64,000 bases of DNA from Bradyrhizobium sp. 1(2017) (GTDB lineage Bacteria > Pseudomonadota > Alphaproteobacteria > Rhizobiales > Xanthobacteraceae), in the NCBI RefSeq assembly GCF_011602485.2, contig NZ_CP050022.2, forward strand, positions 1,446,001 to 1,510,000. Reading direction: 5' to 3'. The notes beneath the pieces are model-generated. The model was not told the DNA's origin and did not search any database. It worked only from the letters and a program-made list of their open reading frames with translations. The position numbers and the translations under genes are program-made. This document shows positions 33,824 through 42,086 of the stretch, piece by piece (position 1 is the stretch's first letter; each line of letters opens with the position of its first letter).

Positions 33824-35635
33824 TCACCGCCGCCCGAACAGCTTCTCCACATCGCTCAGCTTCAGCTCGACATAGGTCGGGCGGCCGTGGTTGCACTGGC
33901 CGGAGTTGGGGGTGTCCTCCATCTCGCGGAGCAGGGCGTTCATCTCTTCCGGCCGCAGCCGGCGGCCGGCGCGCACCGAGCCGTGGCAGGCCATGGTGGC
34001 CGCGACATGCATCAGGCGGCGTTCGAGAGGAAGCGCCTCGTCCCACTCGGCCATGTGCTCGGAAAGATCGCGCAGCAGCCCGCCCGCATTGGTCTTGCCG
34101 AGCAGCGACGGCGTCTCGCGCACCGCGACCGCGCCGGGGCCGAAGGATTCGATGGCGAGGCCGAACGAGGCCAGTTCCTCGCTGCGTTCCAACAGGCGCT
34201 CCACCGTCGCCTCGTCCATCTCGACGATCTCGGGGATCAAGAGGATCTGCCGTTGCACGCCGTTCGCGGCGAGCGAGGCCTTCAGCCGCTCGTAGACGAT
34301 GCGCTCATGGGCGGCGTGCTGGTCGACGATGATGAGGCCGTCACGGGTCTGCGAGACGATGTAGGTCTCGTGGATCTGCGTGCGCGCTGCGCCGAGCGGC
34401 CGGTCGACGAGATCGCCGACCGGCTGGCTCTCGATCCGCACATCCGCGCTGGGCGCACCGACGTCGAAGGCGGCCTGCGCGCGCTCCGCGAAAGCCGGTG
34501 CGGCGGCGCCTTCGAATGACGGCATCGGAGCGACGGGAGCCGATGGCGAGGCGCGCCAGTCCCAGCCTGCCGGGCGCGGCGAGAAAGCCGGCCTGAACGA
34601 GGACAATGCGCTCTCGCCGCTGTTGGCGGCCGTGCGCCGGCCCTCACGCGCGAGCGCCTCCTTCAAGCCATGCACGATCAGCGCGCGGACGAGGCCGGCG
34701 TTGCGGAAGCGCACCTCGGTCTTGGCCGGATGCACATTGGCGTCGACCTCGCGCGGGTCGAGCGCGACGAACAACGCCAGCACCGGATGGCGATCGCGTG
34801 GCAGATAGTCGGAATAGGCCGCGCGCACCGCGCCCAGGATCAGCTTGTCGCGCACGGGACGGCCGTTGACGAAGAGGTATTGCCCGAGTGCGTTGGCCTT
34901 GGTCAGCGCAGGGGCTGCGGCATAGCCGGCGACGACGACGCCTTCGCGCTCGGCATGGACCTCGATGGCGTGGCTGCGGAACTCTGCACCCAGAATGTCG
35001 CCGAGCCGCGTCAGGCGGCCGGCCGCGCCGGGCAGTGCGGCAGCCCAGGTCACCGGCGCGCGCTCCTCACCCGCCAGCGTGAAGGCGATGTCGGGCCGCG
35101 CCATCGCCAGGCGCCGGACCACCTCGCGGATCGCTTCCGCTTCGGTGCGATCGGTCTTCAGGAACTTCAGCCGCGCCGGCGTCGCGTAGAAGAGGTCGCC
35201 GACCTCGACGCGGGTGCCATGCGCCAGCGCCGCCGGCATGATCCCGGACTTCTCGCCGCCTTCGACTGACAGCGCCCAGGCATGCGGCTCGCTCGCATGC
35301 CGCGTGGTGATGGACAGACGCGCGACGGACCCGATCGAAGGCAGCGCCTCGCCGCGGAATCCGAGGGTGCGGATCTGCAGCAGGTCTTCGTCGTCGAGCT
35401 TGGATGTGGCGTGGCGCTCGACTGCGAGGGCAAGATCCTTCGCCGTCATGCCGCCGCCGTCATCGGTGATGCCGATCCGCCGCCGTCCGCCGCCATCGGT
35501 GAAGACGTCGATCCGGCTCGCGCCGGCATCGATTGCGTTCTCGACGAGCTCCTTCACCACGCTCGCGGGACGTTCGACCACCTCGCCGGCGGCGATGCGG
35601 TTGACGACCTGCTCTGGAAGCTGGCGGACGGGCAT
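33824..35635 (-). CDS. mutL: DNA mismatch repair endonuclease MutL
   Basis: The 603-residue protein has the GHKL ATPase blocks VKELVENAIDAGASRI, ITDDGGGM and TLGFRGEALPSIGSVA. The C-terminal dimerisation domain bears the metal-binding endonuclease motif DQHAAHERIVYE (pattern DQHA-x2-E-x4-E), an ACHGSVRAG block and GQCNHGRPT. MutL of this type nicks DNA itself and replaces MutH, as known for most bacteria outside the enterics. The linker (about 335-400) is Ala/Pro/Ser-rich. Family B repeats separate it from rsmD. Confidence 0.96.
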   Translation of the reverse strand: MPVRQLPEQVVNRIAAGEVVERPASVVKELVENAIDAGASRIDVFTDGGGRRRIGITDDGGGMTAKDLALAVERHATSKLDDEDLLQIRTLGFRGEALPSIGSVARLSITTRHASEPHAWALSVEGGEKSGIMPAALAHGTRVEVGDLFYATPARLKFLKTDRTEAEAIREVVRRLAMARPDIAFTLAGEERAPVTWAAALPGAAGRLTRLGDILGAEFRSHAIEVHAEREGVVVAGYAAAPALTKANALGQYLFVNGRPVRDKLILGAVRAAYSDYLPRDRHPVLALFVALDPREVDANVHPAKTEVRFRNAGLVRALIVHGLKEALAREGRRTAANSGESALSSFRPAFSPRPAGWDWRASPSAPVAPMPSFEGAAAPAFAERAQAAFDVGAPSADVRIESQPVGDLVDRPLGAARTQIHETYIVSQTRDGLIIVDQHAAHERIVYERLKASLAANGVQRQILLIPEIVEMDEATVERLLERSEELASFGLAIESFGPGAVAVRETPSLLGKTNAGGLLRDLSEHMAEWDEALPLERRLMHVAATMACHGSVRAGRRLRPEEMNALLREMEDTPNSGQCNHGRPTYVELKLSDVEKLFGRR

Positions 35636-35884
35636 AACTCGATCTTGGGCTGGAACGGGGATTCGCAGACGACGCTATTCTAGGCCGTGTTGCGTCAAAA
35701 GCGTGGGTTGGGCAACAGGCCGCGGCGCGGGCTGGGGAAAAGGGCCCTCTATCACATTGAAGACATTGGGCGTTCGAGAAAAATCCGCAACCGGGCCAAC
35801 GGATTTCCGGCCACTGTCCTGATTGTGAGGTGCCGGGCAGCGGTGTAGCATCGTGAAAAAATGGCAACAGGACGGGAGGACGCC

Positions 35885-36202
35885 ATGTGCCATCTCTTCG
35901 CACACCAGCCCCAACGGGACTACGAATCCCAGACCCGGTCCTTGAGGATCGGCGGGCACTGCACTTCGATCCGGCTGGAAATGGCATTCTGGGACACGCT
36001 GGAGGAGATCGCGGCCAAGGAGGGCATGAGCCTCGCCAAGTTCCTGACCACGCTCTACAACGAGGTGCTCGACCATCACGGCGAGGTCAACAATTTCGCC
36101 TCGCTGCTGCGCTGCTCGTGCTTGATCTACCGCTCGAAGAGCATGGTGACGGTGCCGGAGTTCAAGGCGACCGTGGCGCCGATTCTCGATGCGGCCGAGT
36201 AG
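35885..36202 (+). CDS. ribbon-helix-helix domain protein
   Basis: The 105-residue product (MCHLFAHQPQRDYESQTRSLRIGGHCTSIRLEMAFWDTL...) has an RHH-type core: a short strand (TSIRLEMAFWDTLEEIA) and two helices (MSLAKFLTTLYNEVLDH). This variant is common in Bradyrhizobium relatives and is presumed to be a dimeric DNA-binding regulator. A CxH near the start and a later CSC are visible. GGGAGGA precedes the ATG at 35885 and decides the start over an upstream in-frame codon. Targets are unknown. A long palindrome follows about 30 bases after the stop. Confidence 0.82.
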   Translation: MCHLFAHQPQRDYESQTRSLRIGGHCTSIRLEMAFWDTLEEIAAKEGMSLAKFLTTLYNEVLDHHGEVNNFASLLRCSCLIYRSKSMVTVPEFKATVAPILDAAE

Positions 36203-36233
36203 CCATTGCAGCAAGAGCTGCGTCCGCAATCTC

Positions 36234-36365
36234 GGTGTCGTCCCGGCGAAGGCCGGGACCCATACAGCGTGATCTATCGATTGCAGAAGGTCGGATGCCG
36301 AACGACCAATCTCTGCCAAACTGCGCTCCGTGGTTATGGGTCCCGGCCTTCGCCGGGACGACACC
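36234..36365. repeat. dispersed palindromic repeat, family C copy 1
   Basis: Two perfect 31-base arms, beginning GGTGTCGTCCCGGCGAAGG and ending in its complement, enclose about 70 bases. Within each arm CCCGGCGAAGGCCGGG is itself a hairpin. A related element with the same GTCGTCCCGGC...GGGACCCATA arms is at 45033-45157. The element lies between the convergent RHH and GMC oxidoreductase genes. Confidence 0.85.
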
Positions 36366-36393
36366 TTGTATGTGGATCCGCAATCCCCTCGAT

Positions 36394-36419
36394 GTCGTCC
36401 TGGCTTTCGCCAGGACGAC
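36394..36419. repeat. short hairpin related to family C
   Basis: The arms GTCGTCCTGG and CCAGGACGAC flank CTTTCG, a short variant of the family C arm. It follows the larger element by about 30 bases and ends 15 bases before the GMC oxidoreductase stop, so it may act as its terminator. Confidence 0.6.
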
Positions 36420-36434
36420 CATTGAGAGGGGAGA

Positions 36435-38003
36435 TCAAATCTCCTTCTTCTGCATCGCGCCGGCGATGTAGTCCGCCTGCCGGATGGCCAGCGCGACGAT
36501 GGTCAGCGTCGGGTTGCAGGCCGCGCCGCTGGTGAATTGGCTGCCGTCCGAAACGAACAGGTTCTTGACGTCGTGGCTCTGCCCGAACTTGTTGACCACG
36601 CCGTCCCTGGGCTTCTCGCTCATCCGGTTCGTGCCAAGATTATGCGTGCTCGGATAGGGCGGTGTCGGATAGGTCACGGTGGCGCCGACGGCGTCATAGA
36701 CTGCGGCACCCTGCTTGTAGGCGTGCGCGCGCATGGCCACGTCGTTGGGATGGTCGTCGAAATGCACGCTCGCGACCGGCTGTCCGAACTTGTCCTTCAC
36801 GACAGGGTCGAGCGTGATGCGGTTGGTCTCCTGCGGCATGTCTTCGCCGACCAGCCACATCCCGGCCATCCTGGGATAACCGTCGAGCGCTGACGTGAAC
36901 GGACGCCCCCAGGCGCCGGGATTGAGGAACGCCGCCATGAAGGGCAGGCCGATCGACAGCGTCTCCATCTCGTAGCCGCCGACGAAGCCGCGCTTGGGGT
37001 TGTTGACGGACTCGTCGCGGATGATGCCTGCCATGGTGGTGCCGCGATACATGTGCACCGATTTCTCGAATACGGCGTAGACGCTGCCGGTCATGTGACG
37101 CATGTAGTTGCGGCCGACCTGGCCGCTGGAATTGGCGAGGCCGTCGGGGAACATGGTGGAGGCGCTGTTGAGCAGCAACCGCGGGCTTTCGATCGAATTT
37201 CCGGCGACCGCGACGATGCGCGCCTTCTGGCGTTGCATCGCGCCGCTCTCGTCGGCATAGACGACGCCGCTCACCTTGCCGCTGGCGTCGTGCTCGATCT
37301 TCACCACCATGCTGCCGGGACGGACCTCGAGATTGCCGGTGGCCTCGCCCTTCGGGATCTCGGTGTAGAGCGTCGACCATTTCGCGCCGGATTTGCAGCC
37401 CTGGAAGCAGAAGCCGATCTGCTGGCAGGCGCCGCGGCCGTCGCGCGGCTGGCTGTTGATCGCCATGTTGCCGGTGTGCACCGTCTTGTAGCCGAGCTTC
37501 TTCGCGCCGGCCTCCAGCACCTTGAAATTATTGTTGCCGGGAAGTCCGGGAATGCCGTTGGTGCGGGTCACGCCCATCTTGTTCTCAGCCTTGGCGTACC
37601 AGGGCTCCATCTCCGCGAGGGTCACCGGCCAGTCCAGGAGATTTGCGCCGGGAATGTTGCCGTAGGCGCTCTTGACCTTGAACTCGTGCTCGTCGAAACG
37701 CAGCGAGGCGCCGGCCCAATGGGTGGTCGAGCCGCCGACCGCCTTGACGATCCAGGCGGGGAGACCCGAAAAATCCTTGGCAACGCGCCATGTGCCTGAC
37801 GTCGTGCGCGCATCGGTCCAGGCAAGCTGGGAAAAACTCTCCCACTCGTCGTTGACGAAGTCGTGGTTCTCGATGCGGGGACCTGCCTCGAGGATGACGA
37901 CCTTGACGCCCTTCTGCGCGAGCTCGTTGCCCAGCGTGCCGCCGCCGGCACCGGAGCCGACGATCACCACAACGCCGGAATCGTTCAGATCGAATTTTGC
38001 CAT
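36435..38003 (-). CDS. GMC family oxidoreductase (large subunit, gluconate dehydrogenase type)
   Basis: An FAD flavoprotein of 522 residues that should oxidise a sugar, polyol or alcohol. The FAD-binding loop is VVIVGSGAGGGTLGNELAQKG, the next block KAVGGSTTHWAGASLRF, and the C-terminus has the catalytic pair His (in PSTHNLGTNRMS) and Asn (in GAACNPTLTIV). There is no signal of its own; such subunits are exported with a Tat-bearing small subunit, encoded just upstream. It is the last gene of the four-gene leftward operon. The substrate cannot be read from sequence. Confidence 0.9.
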   Translation of the reverse strand: MAKFDLNDSGVVVIVGSGAGGGTLGNELAQKGVKVVILEAGPRIENHDFVNDEWESFSQLAWTDARTTSGTWRVAKDFSGLPAWIVKAVGGSTTHWAGASLRFDEHEFKVKSAYGNIPGANLLDWPVTLAEMEPWYAKAENKMGVTRTNGIPGLPGNNNFKVLEAGAKKLGYKTVHTGNMAINSQPRDGRGACQQIGFCFQGCKSGAKWSTLYTEIPKGEATGNLEVRPGSMVVKIEHDASGKVSGVVYADESGAMQRQKARIVAVAGNSIESPRLLLNSASTMFPDGLANSSGQVGRNYMRHMTGSVYAVFEKSVHMYRGTTMAGIIRDESVNNPKRGFVGGYEMETLSIGLPFMAAFLNPGAWGRPFTSALDGYPRMAGMWLVGEDMPQETNRITLDPVVKDKFGQPVASVHFDDHPNDVAMRAHAYKQGAAVYDAVGATVTYPTPPYPSTHNLGTNRMSEKPRDGVVNKFGQSHDVKNLFVSDGSQFTSGAACNPTLTIVALAIRQADYIAGAMQKKEI

Positions 38004-38031
38004 ATGCGTTCTCCTGAACCGTTGGGTGCGG

Positions 38032-38577
38032 TTAAGCCTGCAGCCAGTCGATGTCGGCGAAGCCGCGGTTGATGTAGCCCCCGTGCTCGGCGGAGGAGCC
38101 CTCGTAGCCGAAGCGCGGCCAGACCTCTTTCTGGTTGTAGAGGGAGACGACGAGGTCGCCGCGCACCTTCTGGAAGAAGTCGCTCTGCTCGATCTCCTTC
38201 AGGAGCACCACGCGGTCGGCTTCCCAGGGCACTTCGGCATAGGGGACCTTGTGGCGATCCCGTGCGTTCTGGTCGAGCCGCGCGACGCCGCCACTGATCA
38301 GCGATTTGACCGATGCATCCTTGGCCGCCTTGCCGTCCCACGGCTTGATCGCGGTGATGTAGTAGCTGTCGCCGAGGACATCGTGCGGATAGATGTCGCG
38401 CGCGACCTTCAGCAGCGTCTTCATCGTCGTGGGCGAAAGCGCGGTGGCGTCATCGGCCCAGGCGTCCTCGATGCTGACGGCAACGCCGGTCGCCACCGCA
38501 ACGACCGGTACGGCGGTTGCCGCGCCCTTGAGAAAGACGCGGCGGCTGTGCTTGCTTCGACGATCGACTTCTCTCAT
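38032..38577 (-). CDS. gluconate 2-dehydrogenase subunit 3 family protein (Tat signal)
   Basis: The 181-residue product has a classic twin-arginine signal (HSRRVFLKGAATAVPVVAVATGVAVS) and then the subunit 3 domain (LSPTTMKTLLKVARDIYPHDVLGDSYYITAIKPWDG, FFQKVRGDLVVSLYNQKEVWPRFGYEGSSAEHGGYINRGF). In known three-part dehydrogenases this subunit carries the flavoprotein through the Tat system and supports its folding. It lies 28 bases before the GMC gene. Confidence 0.9.
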   Translation of the reverse strand: MREVDRRSKHSRRVFLKGAATAVPVVAVATGVAVSIEDAWADDATALSPTTMKTLLKVARDIYPHDVLGDSYYITAIKPWDGKAAKDASVKSLISGGVARLDQNARDRHKVPYAEVPWEADRVVLLKEIEQSDFFQKVRGDLVVSLYNQKEVWPRFGYEGSSAEHGGYINRGFADIDWLQA

Positions 38578-38619
38578 GGCATTCCTCCTTCAATTCTTTT
38601 GCTTTGGTTTGTGATTTGA

Positions 38620-39015
38620 TCAGCCGAAACGCCCGCCCCGCTGGATCACCTCGATCTTGTAGCCGTCGGGATCGCTGACGAAGAAGAAGCGCGCCAGCGT
38701 TCGGCCGTCGTGCTTGAAGTCGCGCAAGGGGCCCGGTGCGAGCTTCTCGCGCTCGAAGCGGGCATGCTCGGCGTCGAGGTCTTCGACCACCACGGCGAGA
38801 TGGCCGTAGCCGTCGCCGAGCTGGTACGGCTCCTTGCGATCGAAATTCACCGTCAACTCGACCTCGAAAGGTGAGGAAGGGTGACGCAGATAGATCAGGG
38901 CGAAATCCGCGAATTTCAGATGGTCGGCGACCTCCAGGGCAAAGGCGCGCCTGTAGAAGTCGAGCGAGCGCGCCTCGTCACGCACGCGGATCATGGAATG
39001 AACGGGCTTGGCCAT
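38620..39015 (-). CDS. VOC family protein (glyoxalase I-like)
   Basis: The 131-residue protein resembles lactoylglutathione lyase: VHSMIRVRDEARSLDFYRRAF, YLRHPSSPFEVELTVN, GYGHLAVVVEDLDAEHARFE and RFFFVSDPDGYKIEVIQ supply the His/Glu metal sites in the expected order. ATG follows the cytochrome stop immediately (TGA then ATG), so it is translated in the dehydrogenase operon. A glyoxalase within such an operon is unusual; it might detoxify a reactive product of the dehydrogenase, which is inference. No glutathione-binding evidence can be drawn beyond family resemblance. Confidence 0.85.
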   Translation of the reverse strand: MAKPVHSMIRVRDEARSLDFYRRAFALEVADHLKFADFALIYLRHPSSPFEVELTVNFDRKEPYQLGDGYGHLAVVVEDLDAEHARFEREKLAPGPLRDFKHDGRTLARFFFVSDPDGYKIEVIQRGGRFG

Positions 39016-39402
39016 TCAGTTCTGCTCCTTCAGATAGGCAATGATGGCGGCGCGCGTTTCCGGCTTGGCCTGCCGGTACACCATGGTCACGCCGGGAATG
39101 ACGGCTTGCGGATTGTTCAGCCAGGCGTCGAGCTTCGTCTCGTCCCAGGCGAAGTCGGCCTTCGACAGGGCCTCCGAGTATTTGAAGCCCTCGACCTTGC
39201 CCGCGGGGCGCCCCACGATCTTCACGAGCGCCGGACCTTGCCGCATCGGTTCCGACAGGTTCAGCGCGTGGCACACCGCGCATTGCTGCTTGAAGAGTGT
39301 GGCGCCATCCGGCGGCTTTGCGGCCGGCAAAGGCATTTGCGCGTCGGCGACCTGCACCACCAGCACCATCGCGGTGCACAATCCGAGAGCGATTGCGCGC
39401 AT
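39016..39402 (-). CDS. monohaem c-type cytochrome, secreted
   Basis: The 128-residue product has a signal peptide (MRAIALGLCTAMVLVVQVADAQ) and a single haem-binding site, CAVCH, with a probable Met ligand in IPGVTMVY. It resembles small class I cytochromes c. The start at 39402 is chosen for the ideal signal peptide; in-frame TTG (39444) and ATG (39426) codons lie upstream. As first gene of the operon with VOC, subunit 3 and GMC flavoprotein, it likely accepts electrons from the flavin. Standard gluconate/alcohol dehydrogenases of this class use a larger three-haem cytochrome, so this single-haem partner is a departure. Confidence 0.85.
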   Translation of the reverse strand: MRAIALGLCTAMVLVVQVADAQMPLPAAKPPDGATLFKQQCAVCHALNLSEPMRQGPALVKIVGRPAGKVEGFKYSEALSKADFAWDETKLDAWLNNPQAVIPGVTMVYRQAKPETRAAIIAYLKEQN

Positions 39403-39711
39403 CACCAAGAACCCGCCTATCTGCATCAAAATCAGCGTGCGCAAACTCTAGGCGGCGTCAAAGATGCGGTGGTAGTAGCGGGCTGTTTTCGCTGCGCGCG
39501 GAGTTGTTTGCTCCCGTGTGTTGTTCCGCGCTGCCTTATATGCGGAGCACAATTCCGCGAAACGGCCGTGAAATCCCTAAACGATCACCACACGATGCGC
39601 ATTGCATGACGGTCGCGCCGCTTGAACTCTCGACGCGATGCAATGGTCCGGTGCAGACAAGCGGCGTGGGAGTCGCCGAGCCGTTCATCGCGAACAATCC
39701 AGGAGAAATGG

Positions 39712-40017
39712 ATGAAGTTGGTGAAGTCCTCGATGATCGCATGCGCTCTGTCGGCTCTCATTGCGACGCCCGTCCTCGCGCAAAGCGCGCCCCCGACCAC
39801 CAAGCCTGGCGGCGTGCAAAGCAAGCCCATGCAGGGCGGCACGATGGGCAGTGGCGATGAGGAGATGAACGCTCAGCCGGGCGCGGTGGGCGAAAAGACC
39901 GGCATGAAGTCGACCAAAGGCACCAGAGGCACGGTCGGCACCACGGGCAGCGCTGCGCACAAGGGGACCGCCGACGATGCCGCGACGGGCGGTGCAGCCC
40001 CATCCAAGCGTTACTAG
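39712..40017 (+). CDS. small secreted low-complexity protein
   Basis: A 101-residue product with a signal peptide (MKLVKSSMIACALSALIATPVLAQ) followed by a mature part made mostly of Gly, Thr, Ala, Lys, Met and Ser with short repeats (GTRGTVGTTGSAAHKGT). AGGAGA lies five bases before the ATG. No domain is recognised; such basic/Gly-rich secreted proteins are frequent in this genus. A dispersed palindrome begins at the last base of the stop codon. Confidence 0.75.
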   Translation: MKLVKSSMIACALSALIATPVLAQSAPPTTKPGGVQSKPMQGGTMGSGDEEMNAQPGAVGEKTGMKSTKGTRGTVGTTGSAAHKGTADDAATGGAAPSKRY

Positions 40018-40065
40018 AGCATGATCCGGAGAGGTGTGAAGCCGTTTTCCGGACAGATCATGCTC
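40017..40065. repeat. dispersed palindromic repeat, family D
   Basis: The arms GAGCATGATC (40017-40026) and GATCATGCTC (40056-40065) are perfect complements, with an inner CCGGA/TCCGG pair. It starts at the final base of the preceding stop codon. From general knowledge this GAGCATGATCCGGA element is widespread in rhizobial genomes. Confidence 0.8.
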
Positions 40066-40079
40066 AAGCAATAAGCTGA

Positions 40080-40114
40080 AGCGCGGTGATGATTCATCGC
40101 AATCTCACCGCGCT
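40080..40114. repeat. hairpin next to family D repeat
   Basis: The arms AGCGCGGTGA and TCACCGCGCT form a perfect 10-bp stem. It follows the family D element by 14 bases and may belong to the same composite repeat. Confidence 0.65.
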
Positions 40115-40136
40115 CTGGTTTCGGATGATACGGCCA

Positions 40137-40169
40137 AACTCCGGTCGCTTTCGCGGCCGGAGTTTTTTC
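40137..40169. terminator. intrinsic terminator
   Basis: The stem AACTCCGG/CCGGAGTT (extended by CGC/GCG) is followed by a T run on the + strand. It lies just beyond the stop of arfB and after the family D repeat, so it can end transcripts from the left and possibly arfB. Confidence 0.75.
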
Positions 40170-40176
40170 CGCGTCG

Positions 40177-40593
40177 TTAATCGTCGAAGCGGCCGCCGCG
40201 TCCGGCCTTGACGTCGCTGCGGCGTTTCTTGCCGTCGAGCCGGCGCTGCTTGGAGGCGAAGGTCGGTCGCGTCGCGCGGCGCGGCGTCGGCCGGATCATC
40301 GCCTCCGTCAGGATTTCGACGAGCCGGTCGATCGCGTCCTGCCGGTTACGCTCCTGGGTCCGAAAGCGCTGGGCGTGGATCACGATCACGCCGTCCTTCG
40401 TCATGCGCTGGCCGGCGATGCGCGCGAGCCGGATCGCGGCGTCCTCCGGCAGGGTCAGCTTGCGCGTGTCGAAGCGCAGCTGGGCCGAGGTCGACACCTT
40501 GTTGACGTTCTGCCCGCCCGGGCCGGAGGCGCGGACAAAGCCGATCTCGATGTCGTCCTCGTCGATGACGAGATCGCGGGATATCCGCAGCAT
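40177..40593 (-). CDS. arfB: alternative ribosome-rescue peptidyl-tRNA hydrolase ArfB
   Basis: ArfB releases peptides from stalled ribosomes. The 138-residue product has the release-factor GGQ loop (FVRASGPGGQNVNKVSTSAQLRFD) with the VNK signature of this family. The basic C-terminal tail (RATRPTFASKQRRLDGKKRRSDVKAGR region) enters the mRNA channel in characterised ArfB. The ATG gives MLRISRDLVIDEDDIE, the usual N-terminus. It is alone, followed by a terminator. Confidence 0.93.
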   Translation of the reverse strand: MLRISRDLVIDEDDIEIGFVRASGPGGQNVNKVSTSAQLRFDTRKLTLPEDAAIRLARIAGQRMTKDGVIVIHAQRFRTQERNRQDAIDRLVEILTEAMIRPTPRRATRPTFASKQRRLDGKKRRSDVKAGRGGRFDD

Positions 40594-40665
40594 GATGGCA
40601 CCATTCGTGATGTCCGGACATATCGTGGACGTTCACGTTCGGCAATGGCGGCATCATCGAAACGC

Positions 40666-40692
40666 AAAATGGCCGGGCGAGCCCGGCCATTT
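40666..40692 (-). terminator. intrinsic terminator of the M16 peptidase operon
   Basis: A perfect stem AAATGGCCGGGC/GCCCGGCCATTT with a two-base loop lies just beyond the stop of the second M16 gene. It is followed on the - strand by a short T run. Confidence 0.75.
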
Positions 40693-40718
40693 CAGGAGAC
40701 GTACCGGACCTGCGGCCG

Positions 40719-42086
40719 TCAGTTCGACTTCGTCGCCGGTGCTGCCGCCGGTTGCGCTGCGGCCTGCGGGGCACGGCCGACGACGACGGTCAGGAGACCC
40801 TGGCCCCACAGGCGCTTGGCGGCGGCCTTGGCGTCGTCCAGCGTCACGGCATCGACGATGGCGTTGCGCTTCTCGATATAGTCGATCGGCAGCTTGTCCT
40901 GCTGGTACTGCAGCAGCGCCTGCGCCAGCTTGGAGGAGGTGTCGAGCGCCAGCATCTGCGAGCCCTTGAGGTAGGACTTGGCCTCGTCGAGCTCTTTCTG
41001 TGTCGGGCCCTCCTCGGCGATGCGGCGCACTTCCTTCTCGATGGCGTCGATGGTGTCGCTGGCCCGGTCGGCGCGCGTGCCGGTGTTCCCGATGAAGAGC
41101 GCCGAATGCTGCATCCAGAGCAGCGATTCGTACACGGAATAGGCCAGCCCGCGCTTCTCGCGGACCTCGCGATAGAGCCGTGAGGACAATCCGCCGCCAC
41201 CGAGGATGTGGTTGACCACGTAGTAGGCCATGAAGTTGGGATCGCTGCGCTTCACCCCGGGCCCGCCGAAGGTGATCACGGTCTGCGGCACGTCGAGGGT
41301 CACGAAGGCGCGCTGCGGCGGCTTTGCGGCCTCGACATCCGGAACTGGCGTGAGGTTGGCCTTGGCGGGCAGGGCGCCGAAGGTGTGGTCGAGCAGCTTG
41401 CCGAGCGTCGCCGGATCGACGTCGCCGACGACCGCGACCTTCAACCCGTCCTTGGCGAGCACGCGGCCGACATAATCCTTCATGTCGGCGATCGTGATGG
41501 TCGGCACGCTGTCGAGGGTGCCATTGGTCTGCCGGCCATAGGGATGGCTGCCGAAGGCGACCTCCAGGAACTTGCGGCTCGCCAGCGATGTCGGATTGGT
41601 GGTCTCGCGGCGCAGCCCCGAGACGACCTGCGAGCGGATGCGCTCGACATCGGCGGGGTCGAAATGCGGCGAGGTCAGCGCGCTCCTGAGCAGGTCGAAG
41701 GCCTCGTCCTTGTTGTCGCGCAGCATGCGCAGGCTGCCGCGGAAAGTGTCGCGGGTGGCGCTGAAGGAGAGCTCGATGGCACGGCGGTCGAGCCGCTCAT
41801 GAAAGGTCTTGGAATCGAGATCGCCGGAGCCCTCGTCGAGGAGGTCGCCGACCAGGTTGGCGACGCCGGACTTGTCCTTGGGATCCTGGGCCGAGCCGCC
41901 GGCAAAGGAATATTCCATGGCGATCAGCGGGACCGTCGCGTCCTGCACGAACCAGGCTTCGATGCCGCCCGGCGAGACCAGTCGCTGAATCTTCGCCGCC
42001 GCCTGCGACGGTGAGATCGCGACGAGCGCGAGCGTCGCGCCGGTGGCAAGGGAGAATGCAACGCGTCGGAGGAAAGGATAGGTCAC
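40719..42086 (-). CDS. M16 family peptidase-like subunit lacking the zinc motif, secreted
   Basis: The 455-residue product has a signal peptide (YPFLRRVAFSLATGATLALVAISPSQA) and the M16 fold. Where the catalytic partner has HFLEH, it reads NLVGD, so zinc cannot be bound; it keeps the Arg-Tyr region (GGLSSRLYREVREKRGLAYSVYES) typical of the substrate-binding partner. It is translated from GTG at 42086, overlapping the catalytic subunit's stop by four bases (GTGA), which fits a 1:1 heterodimer. Family knowledge: M16B peptidases work as active/inactive pairs in clamshell form. Located in the periplasm; substrates unknown. Confidence 0.9.
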   Translation of the reverse strand: MTYPFLRRVAFSLATGATLALVAISPSQAAAKIQRLVSPGGIEAWFVQDATVPLIAMEYSFAGGSAQDPKDKSGVANLVGDLLDEGSGDLDSKTFHERLDRRAIELSFSATRDTFRGSLRMLRDNKDEAFDLLRSALTSPHFDPADVERIRSQVVSGLRRETTNPTSLASRKFLEVAFGSHPYGRQTNGTLDSVPTITIADMKDYVGRVLAKDGLKVAVVGDVDPATLGKLLDHTFGALPAKANLTPVPDVEAAKPPQRAFVTLDVPQTVITFGGPGVKRSDPNFMAYYVVNHILGGGGLSSRLYREVREKRGLAYSVYESLLWMQHSALFIGNTGTRADRASDTIDAIEKEVRRIAEEGPTQKELDEAKSYLKGSQMLALDTSSKLAQALLQYQQDKLPIDYIEKRNAIVDAVTLDDAKAAAKRLWGQGLLTVVVGRAPQAAAQPAAAPATKSN

